From DAOTWA01 sp034435955 (GTDB lineage Bacteria; Chloroflexota; Anaerolineae; Anaerolineales; Anaerolineaceae), in the NCBI GenBank assembly GCA_034435955.1, contig DAOTWA010000059.1:1-64000 (forward strand): 64,000 bases of DNA, read 5' to 3'. The position numbers and the translations under genes are program-made. The stretch's first letter is position 1. The number at the start of each line of letters is the position of its first letter. Below, piece after piece: positions 50,752-58,383 of the stretch. The notes under the pieces are model-generated. The model worked only from the letters and a program-made list of their open reading frames with translations, did no database searches and had not been told where the DNA came from.

Positions 50752-51850
50752 CAACGGCATAATAATTGCACCCGGAAAACGAGTAGAGATTCACACGATG
50801 CAAGCGCCTGTGACACACATCCTGCCATTGACGACCATCCGCCGCGAGCGGCTGTTGCCCGCTGCCGGACGCGTGGTCGTGCGCGCCGGCCAGAAAGTGG
50901 AAGCCTTGGACGTTGTGGCAGAGGGCTCCCTGGAAGGCGGGCACGTGCTTCTGGATGTTCGCCGCGGCCTGGGTATATCCGCCGAGCAGGCCGACGAGAT
51001 CATCGAGCGCAAAATCGGCGAAGAAATCAGCCAGGGGGATGTGATCGCGGGGCCGGTTGGCCTGATCCCGCGGGTGATCCGCGCACCGAAAGATGGGCGC
51101 ATCGTGGCCATTGGCGGGGGGCAGGTGCTGCTGGAAACGCAAGACGGCCTGCTCGAGCTGCGGGCTGGAATCCCGGGCACGGTCGTAGATCTGGTGCCTG
51201 ACCGCGGGGCAGTCATCGAAGGCACCGGCGCGCTCATCCAGGCGGTGTGGGGCAACGGCCACATGGATGTAGGCATGCTGACCGTCCTCTTGGAGCAGCC
51301 TACCGACGAGTTGACAGTGGACCGGGTGGATGTGAGCCTGCGCGGAGCGGTTGTCCTGGGTGGGTATTGCGGCCAGGCGGATGTCCTCCAGACGGCGGCC
51401 GAGCTGCCACTGCGCGGTTTGATCCTGGCCAGTTTGGCCGGGGCCTTGGCGCCTCTCGCAGCCCGTCTGCCCATACCCATCGTCGTGTTGGAAGGGTTCG
51501 GGCGCATACCGATGAATCCGCAGGCATACAAAATCCTGACCACGAACGACAAACGCGAGGTGACCGTAAACGCCGAACCGATGGATGCCATGCGTGGCAC
51601 CCGTCCCGAGGTGATCATACCGCTCCCGGCGACGAGCAAACCGCCCCTGCCGCGCGACACCGACATCTTCGCCCCCGGTCAGACTGTGCGCATCCTCCGT
51701 GCCCCGTACGCAGGGATGACGGGCAAGATCATCTCCCTCAAATCTGGATTGGCCTCATTCCCGGGCGGAAATTTCCCCGCAGCCATGGTGGAGTTGGAAG
51801 GCGGCGAGCAAACAGCAGTCCCGCTCGCCAACATGGAAATCATCGCATGA
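50744..51850 (+). CDS. Hypothetical protein with barrel-like domains, MutL partner
   Basis: Up to 368 residues from GTG 50744, overlapping the ATPase gene by eight bases; ATG 50798 is an alternative start. The sequence is rich in strands: a hybrid-motif-like unit VVRAGQKVEALDVVAEG, another in IRAPKDGRIVAIGGGQVLLE, and a C-terminal KOW/SH3-like unit TVRILRAPYAGMTGKIISL. A central segment AAELPLRGLILASLAGALAPLA may be a helix. Soluble. Position directly after the ATPase suggests a substrate or scaffold role. No family name can be given. Confidence 0.6.
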   Translation: MDDNGIIIAPGKRVEIHTMQAPVTHILPLTTIRRERLLPAAGRVVVRAGQKVEALDVVAEGSLEGGHVLLDVRRGLGISAEQADEIIERKIGEEISQGDVIAGPVGLIPRVIRAPKDGRIVAIGGGQVLLETQDGLLELRAGIPGTVVDLVPDRGAVIEGTGALIQAVWGNGHMDVGMLTVLLEQPTDELTVDRVDVSLRGAVVLGGYCGQADVLQTAAELPLRGLILASLAGALAPLAARLPIPIVVLEGFGRIPMNPQAYKILTTNDKREVTVNAEPMDAMRGTRPEVIIPLPATSKPPLPRDTDIFAPGQTVRILRAPYAGMTGKIISLKSGLASFPGGNFPAAMVELEGGEQTAVPLANMEIIA

Positions 51851-51894
51851 TGGGAATTTAGTCTACGAGCAGTGCAACCGCAGGAGAAGCACCT

Positions 51895-52506
51895 ATGTCC
51901 GATTACCAAGACCTCAGCACCACACCTCCCGGCGAGGAGACCCCGCCACCGGAAGGAGGCGGAAACAACCGCACCTTCATTCTCGCCATCGGCATTCTGG
52001 GCGCAGTTTTCCTGATCGTCCTGATAGCCATAGCGGTTTTCGCGTTAGTGGTTCTGCCGGCGAACCGGGCGCGCCGTGAGGCGCAAATTGCCCAGGTCAA
52101 TGCCGCCAACACGGCTACCGTGGCAGCCATGACGCAGGCGGTGCGGGCAGGATGGACTTCCACAGCGGCCGCCAAGGCGCCTATCCCCGCTGCGACAGCC
52201 ACACCCAAGCCCAGCCCTACACCGATCCAGCCCAGCAAGACCCCCACTCCCGTCGTGGCACAGACGAACACCGCCACCCCGGTGGTGGTGGTCAAGACGA
52301 TCGATCCACGCACGGCCACCGTTTCGGCGCTGTTGACGCAGGCTGCCAACGCGCAAAAAACGACGACGGCCCGAGCAACCTCAACGGCGCTGCCAACGAC
52401 GGGTTTCGCGGATCAAGTCGGTCTGCCGGGGTTGTTTGGAGCGACCATCGCTCTGCTGGCCGTGGTCTTTCTGGCAAGACGCCTGCGCCTGAACAGCGGA
52501 CGGTAA
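51895..52506 (+). CDS. Thr/Pro-rich surface protein with LPxTG-like C-terminus
   Basis: 203 residues. A Pro-rich N-terminus, a strong membrane segment (residues 28-55), a coiled helix (RREAQIAQVNAANTATVAAM) and a Thr/Pro/Lys linker (TPKPSPTPIQPSKTPTP) are followed by LPTTG at residues 166-170, a hydrophobic segment and an RRLR tail. This is the arrangement of a sortase sorting signal, although the N-terminal segment is not at the very start and no sortase gene is near. It is the last gene of the operon; a hairpin follows. Confidence 0.6.
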   Translation: MSDYQDLSTTPPGEETPPPEGGGNNRTFILAIGILGAVFLIVLIAIAVFALVVLPANRARREAQIAQVNAANTATVAAMTQAVRAGWTSTAAAKAPIPAATATPKPSPTPIQPSKTPTPVVAQTNTATPVVVVKTIDPRTATVSALLTQAANAQKTTTARATSTALPTTGFADQVGLPGLFGATIALLAVVFLARRLRLNSGR

Positions 52507-52512
52507 CAACAC

Positions 52513-52540
52513 AGGAGGGCGCTCCTTTGAACGCCCTCCT
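52513..52540. terminator. Bidirectional terminator hairpin between convergent genes
   Basis: AGGAGGGCG (52513-52521) and CGCCCTCCT (52532-52540) form a perfect stem with a 10-base loop. It sits between the stop of the surface-protein gene and the stop of the phosphohexomutase gene, which face each other. Confidence 0.65.
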
Positions 52541-52566
52541 GATGAAGTCCGCTGAGTTGCCGCCGG

Positions 52567-54027
52567 TCAAATTTCACTGGCGGCCACCTGCTCGCCGAAG
52601 CCGAGCAGGGCTTCCACCATCTGGGGGGTGCGCCCTTCGGCGTAAACGCGCAGCACAGGTTCGGTGCCCGAAGGGCGAATCAGCAGCCAGGAATCATCGC
52701 TGAGAAGATATTTCACGCCGTCCAGCGTGGAGACTTCGGTGATCGTCTCGCCGCCTATGCTGGCGGGAGTGCCGTCCACCAGCCGCTGAACCATCTGAGC
52801 TTTGCTGACGGGGTGGCTCAGGCGCAGGTCTGTGCGCGCATAGTGGGCCGGACCGACGTCTTTGAGCACGTCATTGACCAGCTCATGCAACGTCGTTTTG
52901 TAGGCGGCCACCATCTCGACCACCAGCAGTCCCATGAGGATGCCGTCGCCCTCGGGGATATGTCCATTAAATGAAATTCCCCCCGACTCCTCTCCCCCGA
53001 TCAATACTTTTTCCTTGAGCATGTAATCGGCGATGTGATTAAAACCGACCGGCGTCTCATGGATCGGCAAATTGTACCGTTTTGCCAGGCGGTCGACCAT
53101 GCGCGTGGTCGAGACGGTGCGCACGACCGAACCCCGCAGCCCCCGCTCGTCATGAAGGTAACGCAGCGCCAGCGCCATGATCTTGTGCGGGTCGACAAAG
53201 TTGCCGCGCTCATCCATGGCCCCAATGCGATCGGCATCGCCGTCGTTGGCCAGGCCGAAGCCACCCATCCCCGTACTGATGGCGCCCGCCAGGGCGCTCA
53301 GATAGCGGGCAATCGGCTCGGGATGCACGCCGCCGAAGCCCGGGTTCATCTCACCGCGAATCTCGTGCACCTCGCAGCCCGTTCCCTGAAGCAGGCCGCG
53401 GATGATCCCCCGCCCGGCGCCATACATTGAATCCACCACCAGCCGCTGAGGATGATCGGCGATCACGTCGAAATTGATGAGTTGCCGCATGCGTTCGTTA
53501 TATGCCAGGATTGGGTTGAACCGTTGGATGAGACCGAGCTGGCGCGCCTGCTCGTAATCGACCGAGTTCGGACCGCGGCCGAGCGCCTCGTTGTCGTTGA
53601 GATACACCTCTACGCTGCGGCATTGTTCGGGGAGGGCCGAACCGCCGTAGGCCGCCTTGAGCTTCACCCCATTGTAACGGGGCGCGTTGTGCGAAGCGGT
53701 GATCATCACCCCGGCGATGGCGTTGTTGGCGCGCACAGCATACGAGATAACCGGGGTGGGCGCATCCGCGTGGGCCAGATATACGGTGAAGTTGTTGGCC
53801 GCCAGGACACGGGCTGCTTCCATCGCATAACGGTCAGAAAGGAACCGCGTGTCGAAGCCGACCACCACCTTGCGCGGGTCGGGGGCTCCTTCGAGCGACG
53901 TCCCGTTCAGCCAGTTGTCCGATGAGATGGCGTCAGCGATCGCCTGGGCGACCAGACGCAGATTGTGAAAGGTGAAGGTGTCCGAAATAACGGCTCTCCA
54001 GCCGTCGGTTCCAAAGTGTATGCTCAT
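52567..54027 (-). CDS. Phosphoglucomutase/phosphomannomutase family protein
   Basis: 486 residues of the alpha-D-phosphohexomutase family, which moves phosphate between C1 and C6 of hexoses. All four loops are visible: active Ser in MITASHNAPRYNG, metal-binding DGDADR in GLANDGDADRIGAM, the sugar loop GGEESGGISFNGHIPEGDG, and the phosphate loop IRPSGTEPVLRVY. The N-terminal SIHFGTDGWRAVI is typical of archaeal-like/Chloroflexota mutases. Length is normal. Sugar specificity (glucose, mannose or glucosamine) is not readable. Confidence 0.92.
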   Translation of the reverse strand: MSIHFGTDGWRAVISDTFTFHNLRLVAQAIADAISSDNWLNGTSLEGAPDPRKVVVGFDTRFLSDRYAMEAARVLAANNFTVYLAHADAPTPVISYAVRANNAIAGVMITASHNAPRYNGVKLKAAYGGSALPEQCRSVEVYLNDNEALGRGPNSVDYEQARQLGLIQRFNPILAYNERMRQLINFDVIADHPQRLVVDSMYGAGRGIIRGLLQGTGCEVHEIRGEMNPGFGGVHPEPIARYLSALAGAISTGMGGFGLANDGDADRIGAMDERGNFVDPHKIMALALRYLHDERGLRGSVVRTVSTTRMVDRLAKRYNLPIHETPVGFNHIADYMLKEKVLIGGEESGGISFNGHIPEGDGILMGLLVVEMVAAYKTTLHELVNDVLKDVGPAHYARTDLRLSHPVSKAQMVQRLVDGTPASIGGETITEVSTLDGVKYLLSDDSWLLIRPSGTEPVLRVYAEGRTPQMVEALLGFGEQVAASEI

Positions 54028-54078
54028 AGGCCAGGTTTCCTCCTCGACGAGCGGGTATTGGGGGTGACAGGCTCGAGA

Positions 54079-55260
54079 TTACCAGTTCGGCGCCGGGGTG
54101 GCTGTGACCAGCAGCGCCTGGACAATCCAGCCTTCGACACCGTTGCTGGTTCTCACATGAGACCATGTCAGGCCGCCGTTTTGCTGTGTATCAGGCAACA
54201 CCTGAACCAGGGTGCCGTTGATCACACTGGTAATCACGTTGTTCTTTACGTCAGGACCGTCGCGGATGACCGCGCCATTATAGTGAGGTGCGTAGATGAC
54301 CGCCCACACCGGCGTTGGAGAAGGCGTGATCGTCTGGGTGGGTGTGCTGGTGGGGATCAGCGTGTTGGTGGGCGTCGGAGTGGCCGACGGTGGAGGGCTG
54401 GTTGGTGTGGGAGGCGAGGTGGTCGTCGGGGTGGGGGTGCGGGTGGGAAGCGGCGGGGGAAGGGCGACGCGCGCTTGGAAGGCCGCGCCCACGCCGCTGA
54501 GCCCGACGATCAGTACGGCGGCCGCCAGGGAGATGGCCGTGCCGAGGGTGTAGCCGAAGAAACTCAGCGGGCGAAATTTGAGCGAGACAAAAGTGGCCGC
54601 CCCAAGCAGGATAGACCAGGCGAGCAACACACCGGCGACGACCAGGCCGTCCGGCCACAAATGGGGAACATTGGCCGTCAGGCCAAAACCAGCGGCACTG
54701 GTGGGAAGGAAAAGGCCGTAGGCAAGCGCAACGCTGGGAAGGGAGGGTTTTTCCTCGCTGCGTACCAGGGACACGATGGTGAGCAGCATGCCCAGGCTGA
54801 GAACGAATATCGTGGGCCAGTTGAATTGGGAATAATACCGCGCCTGATCCACCGGCAGGTCGGGCCAGATGCGCAGACCCAGTCCGGCCAGAGCTCCCCC
54901 GCCAAAAATTAATCCCAGGCCGATGGCTGTAGCCACCAGAGTCTGCAGGAAGAAACGCAGCGAACCGACTACAGTGGCCAGCGACAAACCGACCACCGGC
55001 GCCATGAACGGCGAGAGCAAAGCGCCCAGAACAAACAGGGCAGGAGCGTTGAGCAAAAACCCGATGCCTAAGACGGCGCCTGCCAGCAAAGAGAAAAGGA
55101 AGAAATCGAAGGAGGGCGTGGTGCGATGGGCCAGCTCGTCCAGGAAGGCAGCCCGCTCATCGGAGCTTTGCGGGACGAGCATGCGGCGATTGCGCCTGCG
55201 CCGGGCGGGGGGCAGGCTGTCCGCATCATCGGGCAGGGGTTCGGAAGTGGGTATGCTCAT
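54079..55260 (-). CDS. DUF389 membrane protein fused to an SH3b-like domain
   Basis: 393 residues. Residues about 40-270 form the DUF389 membrane core (FLFSLLAGAVLGIGFLLN; GALLSPFMAPVVGLSLATVVG) with about eight segments. A long Thr/Pro/Ser linker (TPTPTTTSPPTPTSPPPSAT) leads to a C-terminal SH3b-type domain (IRDGPDVKNNVITSVINGT; WSHVRTSNGVEGWIVQALLV) that would sit outside and may bind cell-wall or glycan. Coupling of these two modules is unusual. It overlaps the HAD gene stop by four bases (ATGA), so both are co-transcribed. Confidence 0.75.
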   Translation of the reverse strand: MSIPTSEPLPDDADSLPPARRRRNRRMLVPQSSDERAAFLDELAHRTTPSFDFFLFSLLAGAVLGIGFLLNAPALFVLGALLSPFMAPVVGLSLATVVGSLRFFLQTLVATAIGLGLIFGGGALAGLGLRIWPDLPVDQARYYSQFNWPTIFVLSLGMLLTIVSLVRSEEKPSLPSVALAYGLFLPTSAAGFGLTANVPHLWPDGLVVAGVLLAWSILLGAATFVSLKFRPLSFFGYTLGTAISLAAAVLIVGLSGVGAAFQARVALPPPLPTRTPTPTTTSPPTPTSPPPSATPTPTNTLIPTSTPTQTITPSPTPVWAVIYAPHYNGAVIRDGPDVKNNVITSVINGTLVQVLPDTQQNGGLTWSHVRTSNGVEGWIVQALLVTATPAPNW

Positions 55261-55727
55261 TGTCTCAGGCTGGCGACGATTCGCAGCGGGTTTTCCAGCA
55301 TCTCCAAGGCGGAAAAGATGTCAGGCGCGATCAGGTCCGCGGCCGTCAGCGAGGCGGTCGCCAGGCCCTCGCGCGACAGGATACAAACCCCGATGGCCGC
55401 CTCCTTGAGCATCCGGGCATCGTTGGCTCCCTGGCCAATGGCAACCACGCGGCTGGCGTCCAGGCTGCGCACGTAAGCAGCCTTCTGGCTGGCTTCATCC
55501 CCAGGCTGCAAGCGGATGGCTTTTACATTGAGCTGCCGGTCAATCAAATCCTGGCCGCCATGAGTGTCGGCAGTGATCAGATGAATCTGAAGGCGATCTC
55601 TCAGGCGGTTCAAAGCACGCGGGATGCCATCCAGCAGCTTCCCATCCAGAGCCAGTGTTCCGTTAACGTCCAGGACCAGGTGATCGAGCTGCACCCTCCC
55701 CCGACCGGGAATATTGAGTTCGATCAT
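55257..55727 (-). CDS. HAD-family hydrolase
   Basis: 156 residues from ATG 55727, chosen because a TATAAT -10 box ends six bases upstream; a longer start at 55751 lies upstream of that box. The nucleophile motif is LVLDVNGTLA (DxxGT with Asp first), motif II lies around LITADTHGG, and the last motif is GQGANDARML. There is no cap insertion, so it is a small HAD similar to the P domain of P-type ATPases. Probably a soluble phosphatase of unknown substrate. The stop overlaps the DUF389 gene start. Confidence 0.75.
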   Translation of the reverse strand: MIELNIPGRGRVQLDHLVLDVNGTLALDGKLLDGIPRALNRLRDRLQIHLITADTHGGQDLIDRQLNVKAIRLQPGDEASQKAAYVRSLDASRVVAIGQGANDARMLKEAAIGVCILSREGLATASLTAADLIAPDIFSALEMLENPLRIVASLRQ

Positions 55728-55733
55728 GAGCTT

Positions 55734-55739
55734 ATTATA
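55734..55739 (-). promoter_or_regulatory. -10 box of the HAD-DUF389 operon (leaderless)
   Basis: TATAAT on the minus strand (55739-55734), six bases before ATG 55727. No -35 match at the usual distance. Confidence 0.5.
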
Positions 55740-55831
55740 ATACATGGACATCCCTGAACAGGCATCTGCGCGGATTATCTCGAATGGTATTTTCCAGCAT
55801 CACGACGAAAATCTCCTGTCGGCCTCTAGTG

Positions 55832-55837
55832 TACAAT
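55832..55837 (+). promoter_or_regulatory. -10 box of the BMP lipoprotein gene (leaderless)
   Basis: TACAAT (55832-55837), seven bases before ATG 55845, with no room for a ribosome-binding site. No clear -35 box. Confidence 0.45.
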
Positions 55838-55844
55838 ATAGCTC

Positions 55845-56903
55845 ATGCGGACTGATTCTCCCCGACGAAGGTATCTCTATTCGGCCTGCCTGGCAGTTGC
55901 GGTGATCCTCCTGACTGCGTGTGGGCTGAATTCGGCGCCAAGTACCCCTGCGCGCCAAACCGAAGCGGTCAACGTTACTGCCCCTGCCGTCCCCACTCAG
56001 CTTTCCACCGAAACGCCGGCCCCGCCGCTGGCCATCCTTCTGGCGCCCGCTGGGGCCGATCCCACGCAGGCAGGCGCTTTGGAAGCGGCGATGAAAGATC
56101 TGGCTTCCTCGTCCGGGATGCAGTTTGAAGTGCGTAAGAACCTCGCAACTGGCGATGTGACCTCCGCATGGCGAGTGGTGGTGGTCTTGCCCCCATTTGG
56201 CGGCTTGGCCCAACTGTCTGCGGCAGCGCCGCAGGCTCAGTTCGTGGGTGTTGGAATCGAGGGTTTGCAGCCGGGCGGAAATTTGAGCGTGATCGGTCCA
56301 CAGGGCTGGCGGGAAGACCAGCAAGCCTTCCTCGCCGGGCTGATCGCCGCTGTGGTCACCAATGATTGGCGGGCAGGCATGATCTCGCCGATCGGCGCGC
56401 CCCAAACAGACGTGCTCGAGGCCGCCTTCCGCAACGGCGCGCACTATTTTTGTGGGTTGTGCAATCCCAGTACGCCGCCATTCGTGCCTTATCCGGTCGT
56501 GGTGGAAATCGACCCGGCCGCCGGTGAGGCGGGCTGGAAGGCGACTGTGGACGGTCTGCTCGCCAAAGGAGCGAAGACGGTCTACCTGCCGCCGCAGGCC
56601 AGCAGCGAGGAATTGTTATCCTACCTGGCTCAGGCCAAAGTGGGCATCATCGGCGGAGGGCAGCCCGCCGCGGAGATCTCATCCGCCTGGGTGGCCAGTG
56701 TCGGAGTGGACCCGGCTGGCGCACTGCGCAGTCTGTGGCCTGACCTGGTCGCCGGCAAGGGCGGCGCAAACCTGCCGATGGCGGTCGGTTTCAGTGATGC
56801 TCAGGTTGAGCGCTTCAGCCCGGGCAGACAGAAGGCCGTGCAGGCGATTCTGGACGACCTGCTGGCGGGGCGCATCCTGCCGGTAACCCCGCCAAATCAA
56901 TGA
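55845..56903 (+). CDS. BMP-family lipoprotein (nucleoside-type substrate-binding protein)
   Basis: 352 residues. The N-terminus is a lipoprotein signal peptide (YLYSACLAVAVILLTAC) with lipobox LTAC. A Thr/Ala/Pro linker and a periplasmic-binding domain of the BMP/Med type follow, with the typical sequence pattern FLAGLIAAVVTNDWRAGMI and FRNGAHYFCGLCNP. BMP proteins often bind purine nucleosides. No permease or ATPase gene accompanies it, so it may be a stand-alone sensor or use a distant transporter. Its 3' end overlaps the convergent sugar transferase gene by seven bases. Confidence 0.8.
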   Translation: MRTDSPRRRYLYSACLAVAVILLTACGLNSAPSTPARQTEAVNVTAPAVPTQLSTETPAPPLAILLAPAGADPTQAGALEAAMKDLASSSGMQFEVRKNLATGDVTSAWRVVVVLPPFGGLAQLSAAAPQAQFVGVGIEGLQPGGNLSVIGPQGWREDQQAFLAGLIAAVVTNDWRAGMISPIGAPQTDVLEAAFRNGAHYFCGLCNPSTPPFVPYPVVVEIDPAAGEAGWKATVDGLLAKGAKTVYLPPQASSEELLSYLAQAKVGIIGGGQPAAEISSAWVASVGVDPAGALRSLWPDLVAGKGGANLPMAVGFSDAQVERFSPGRQKAVQAILDDLLAGRILPVTPPNQ

Positions 56904-57547
56904 TTCCCCTCGTCCTTGGATGGCTCGTTGCCCATGAACTCGCCCGAGGTCGTTTCGCCGGGTTGATTGATGCCCTCGCGTAGAATGGCTTTCCAGATGG
57001 TAAGGAACAGAATACGCAAATCCAGCCCGAACGACCAGTGATCCACATACCAAACATCGAGGCGGAATTTTTCGGGCCAAGTGAGCAGATTCCGCCCGTT
57101 GATCTGCGCCCAACCGGTGATGCCTGGCAAGACGTCGTGACGGCGGGCCTGCTCTGGGCTGTAGCGCTCCAGGTATTGGACGAGGAGAGGTCGCGGCCCG
57201 ACCAGGCTCATCTCGCCTTTGATCACGTTGATCAGCTCGGGGAGCTCATCCAGGCTGGTGCTGCGGAGGAGGCGCCCGAATTGGGTCAGGCGCTGTTCGT
57301 CGGGCAGCGGTTCGCCATCCGATCCGTGCACCTCTTTCATCGTGCGAAATTTGTAGACATAAAAAAGCCGTCCGTGATACCCCGGGCGTTCCTGGCGGAA
57401 AATGACCGGCCATCCTTCGAACAGCCAGACCAAGAGGGCGAGCAGGAGGAAAACCGGGAAGAGAATTACCAGAAGGAGGCTTGCCGAGATAAGATCAAAG
57501 ATGCGCTTGGATTTCGGCACGCCCTGCGGAAACCAGGCGAATGGCAT
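56897..57547 (-). CDS. Bacterial sugar transferase (polyprenyl-phosphate phosphoglycosyltransferase)
   Basis: 216 residues of the WcaJ/PglC monotopic type. A re-entrant hydrophobic segment (IFDLISASLLLVILFPVFLLLALLVW shape, residues 16-41) is followed by the catalytic core: VYKFRTM, the Asp-Glu pair in STSLDELPELINVIKGEMSL, VGPRPLL and the LPGITGWAQINGRN signature. It would put a sugar phosphate on undecaprenyl phosphate at the start of glycan synthesis. A -10 box ends six bases before the ATG. The C-terminus is extended and acidic. Confidence 0.9.
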   Translation of the reverse strand: MPFAWFPQGVPKSKRIFDLISASLLLVILFPVFLLLALLVWLFEGWPVIFRQERPGYHGRLFYVYKFRTMKEVHGSDGEPLPDEQRLTQFGRLLRSTSLDELPELINVIKGEMSLVGPRPLLVQYLERYSPEQARRHDVLPGITGWAQINGRNLLTWPEKFRLDVWYVDHWSFGLDLRILFLTIWKAILREGINQPGETTSGEFMGNEPSKDEGNH

Positions 57548-57553
57548 AAAAGT

Positions 57554-57559
57554 ATTCTA
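57554..57559 (-). promoter_or_regulatory. -10 box of the sugar transferase gene (leaderless)
   Basis: TAGAAT on the minus strand (57559-57554), six bases before ATG 57547. No good -35 box. Confidence 0.45.
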
Positions 57560-57705
57560 CCAAAATTTAATATCTGTGTTTTAATATCGGCATTAATACA
57601 GACAGAATGGATGAAAAAAGAGGATATCGGTAAATCTGTAAAGGACCTTGACATATGGGACAAGCGATACAGAGCCAATTCAACCATCAGATTAATGGAG
57701 GGGTG

Positions 57706-58383
57706 ATGAAAGAGCGCATCCTGATTATCGAAGACGACGAAGCCGTACTGAAGATCTTGAAGCGGGTATTGGCTTACGACGGATATCAGGTGGATACAGC
57801 GCTGGACGGCCAGAGCGGTCTGAACCTCGCTCGCGACCAGCGTCCCGACCTCGTAATTTTGGATTGGATGCTGCCTGGTATGGATGGCCTGGAGGTTTGC
57901 CGGCGGTTGAGGGCGGGCGGCAATGCGCCCATCCTGATGCTGACCGCCAAGGATACGATCCAGGACCGCGTGCAGGGCCTGGATGCAGGCGCCGACGATT
58001 ATCTGGTCAAGCCGCCGGATATGGACGAGCTGCTGGCCAGGGTTCGAGCGCTGTTGCGCCGCACCCAGCCCGAGCGCGCCCAGGTTCTCTCCTTCGCCGA
58101 TCTGACCCTGGACACCGGTACGCGCCAGGCCACCCGCCACGGGAGAGTCATCTCCTTGACTGCGAAAGAATACGAGCTGCTGGATCTGTTTCTTCGCCAC
58201 CCGCGCCAGGTGCTCACGCGCGACATGATCTTCGACCGGGTATGGGGATACGATTTCGGCGGCGAAAGCAACGTGCTGGACGTCTACATCCGCTATTTGC
58301 GCCAGAAACTTGAGGCTGAGGGGGAGGCGCGCCTGCTGCATACTGTGCGTGGAGTGGGCTACGTCCTCCGTGAGCAACCCTGA
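57706..58383 (+). CDS. OmpR-family response regulator
   Basis: 225 residues from ATG 57706 (GGAGGGG upstream; an earlier in-frame start at 57655 lacks a site). The receiver domain has the acidic pair EDDE near residue 9, phospho-acceptor Asp in VILDWMLPGMDG near residue 52, Thr in MLTAKD and Lys in YLVKPPD. The C-terminal winged helix (ISLTAKEYELLDLFLRHPRQ; DVYIRYLRQKLE) binds DNA. Its stop overlaps the sensor kinase start by one base. TTGACA lies at 57648-57653 but no matching -10 box is evident. Confidence 0.93.
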   Translation: MKERILIIEDDEAVLKILKRVLAYDGYQVDTALDGQSGLNLARDQRPDLVILDWMLPGMDGLEVCRRLRAGGNAPILMLTAKDTIQDRVQGLDAGADDYLVKPPDMDELLARVRALLRRTQPERAQVLSFADLTLDTGTRQATRHGRVISLTAKEYELLDLFLRHPRQVLTRDMIFDRVWGYDFGGESNVLDVYIRYLRQKLEAEGEARLLHTVRGVGYVLREQP

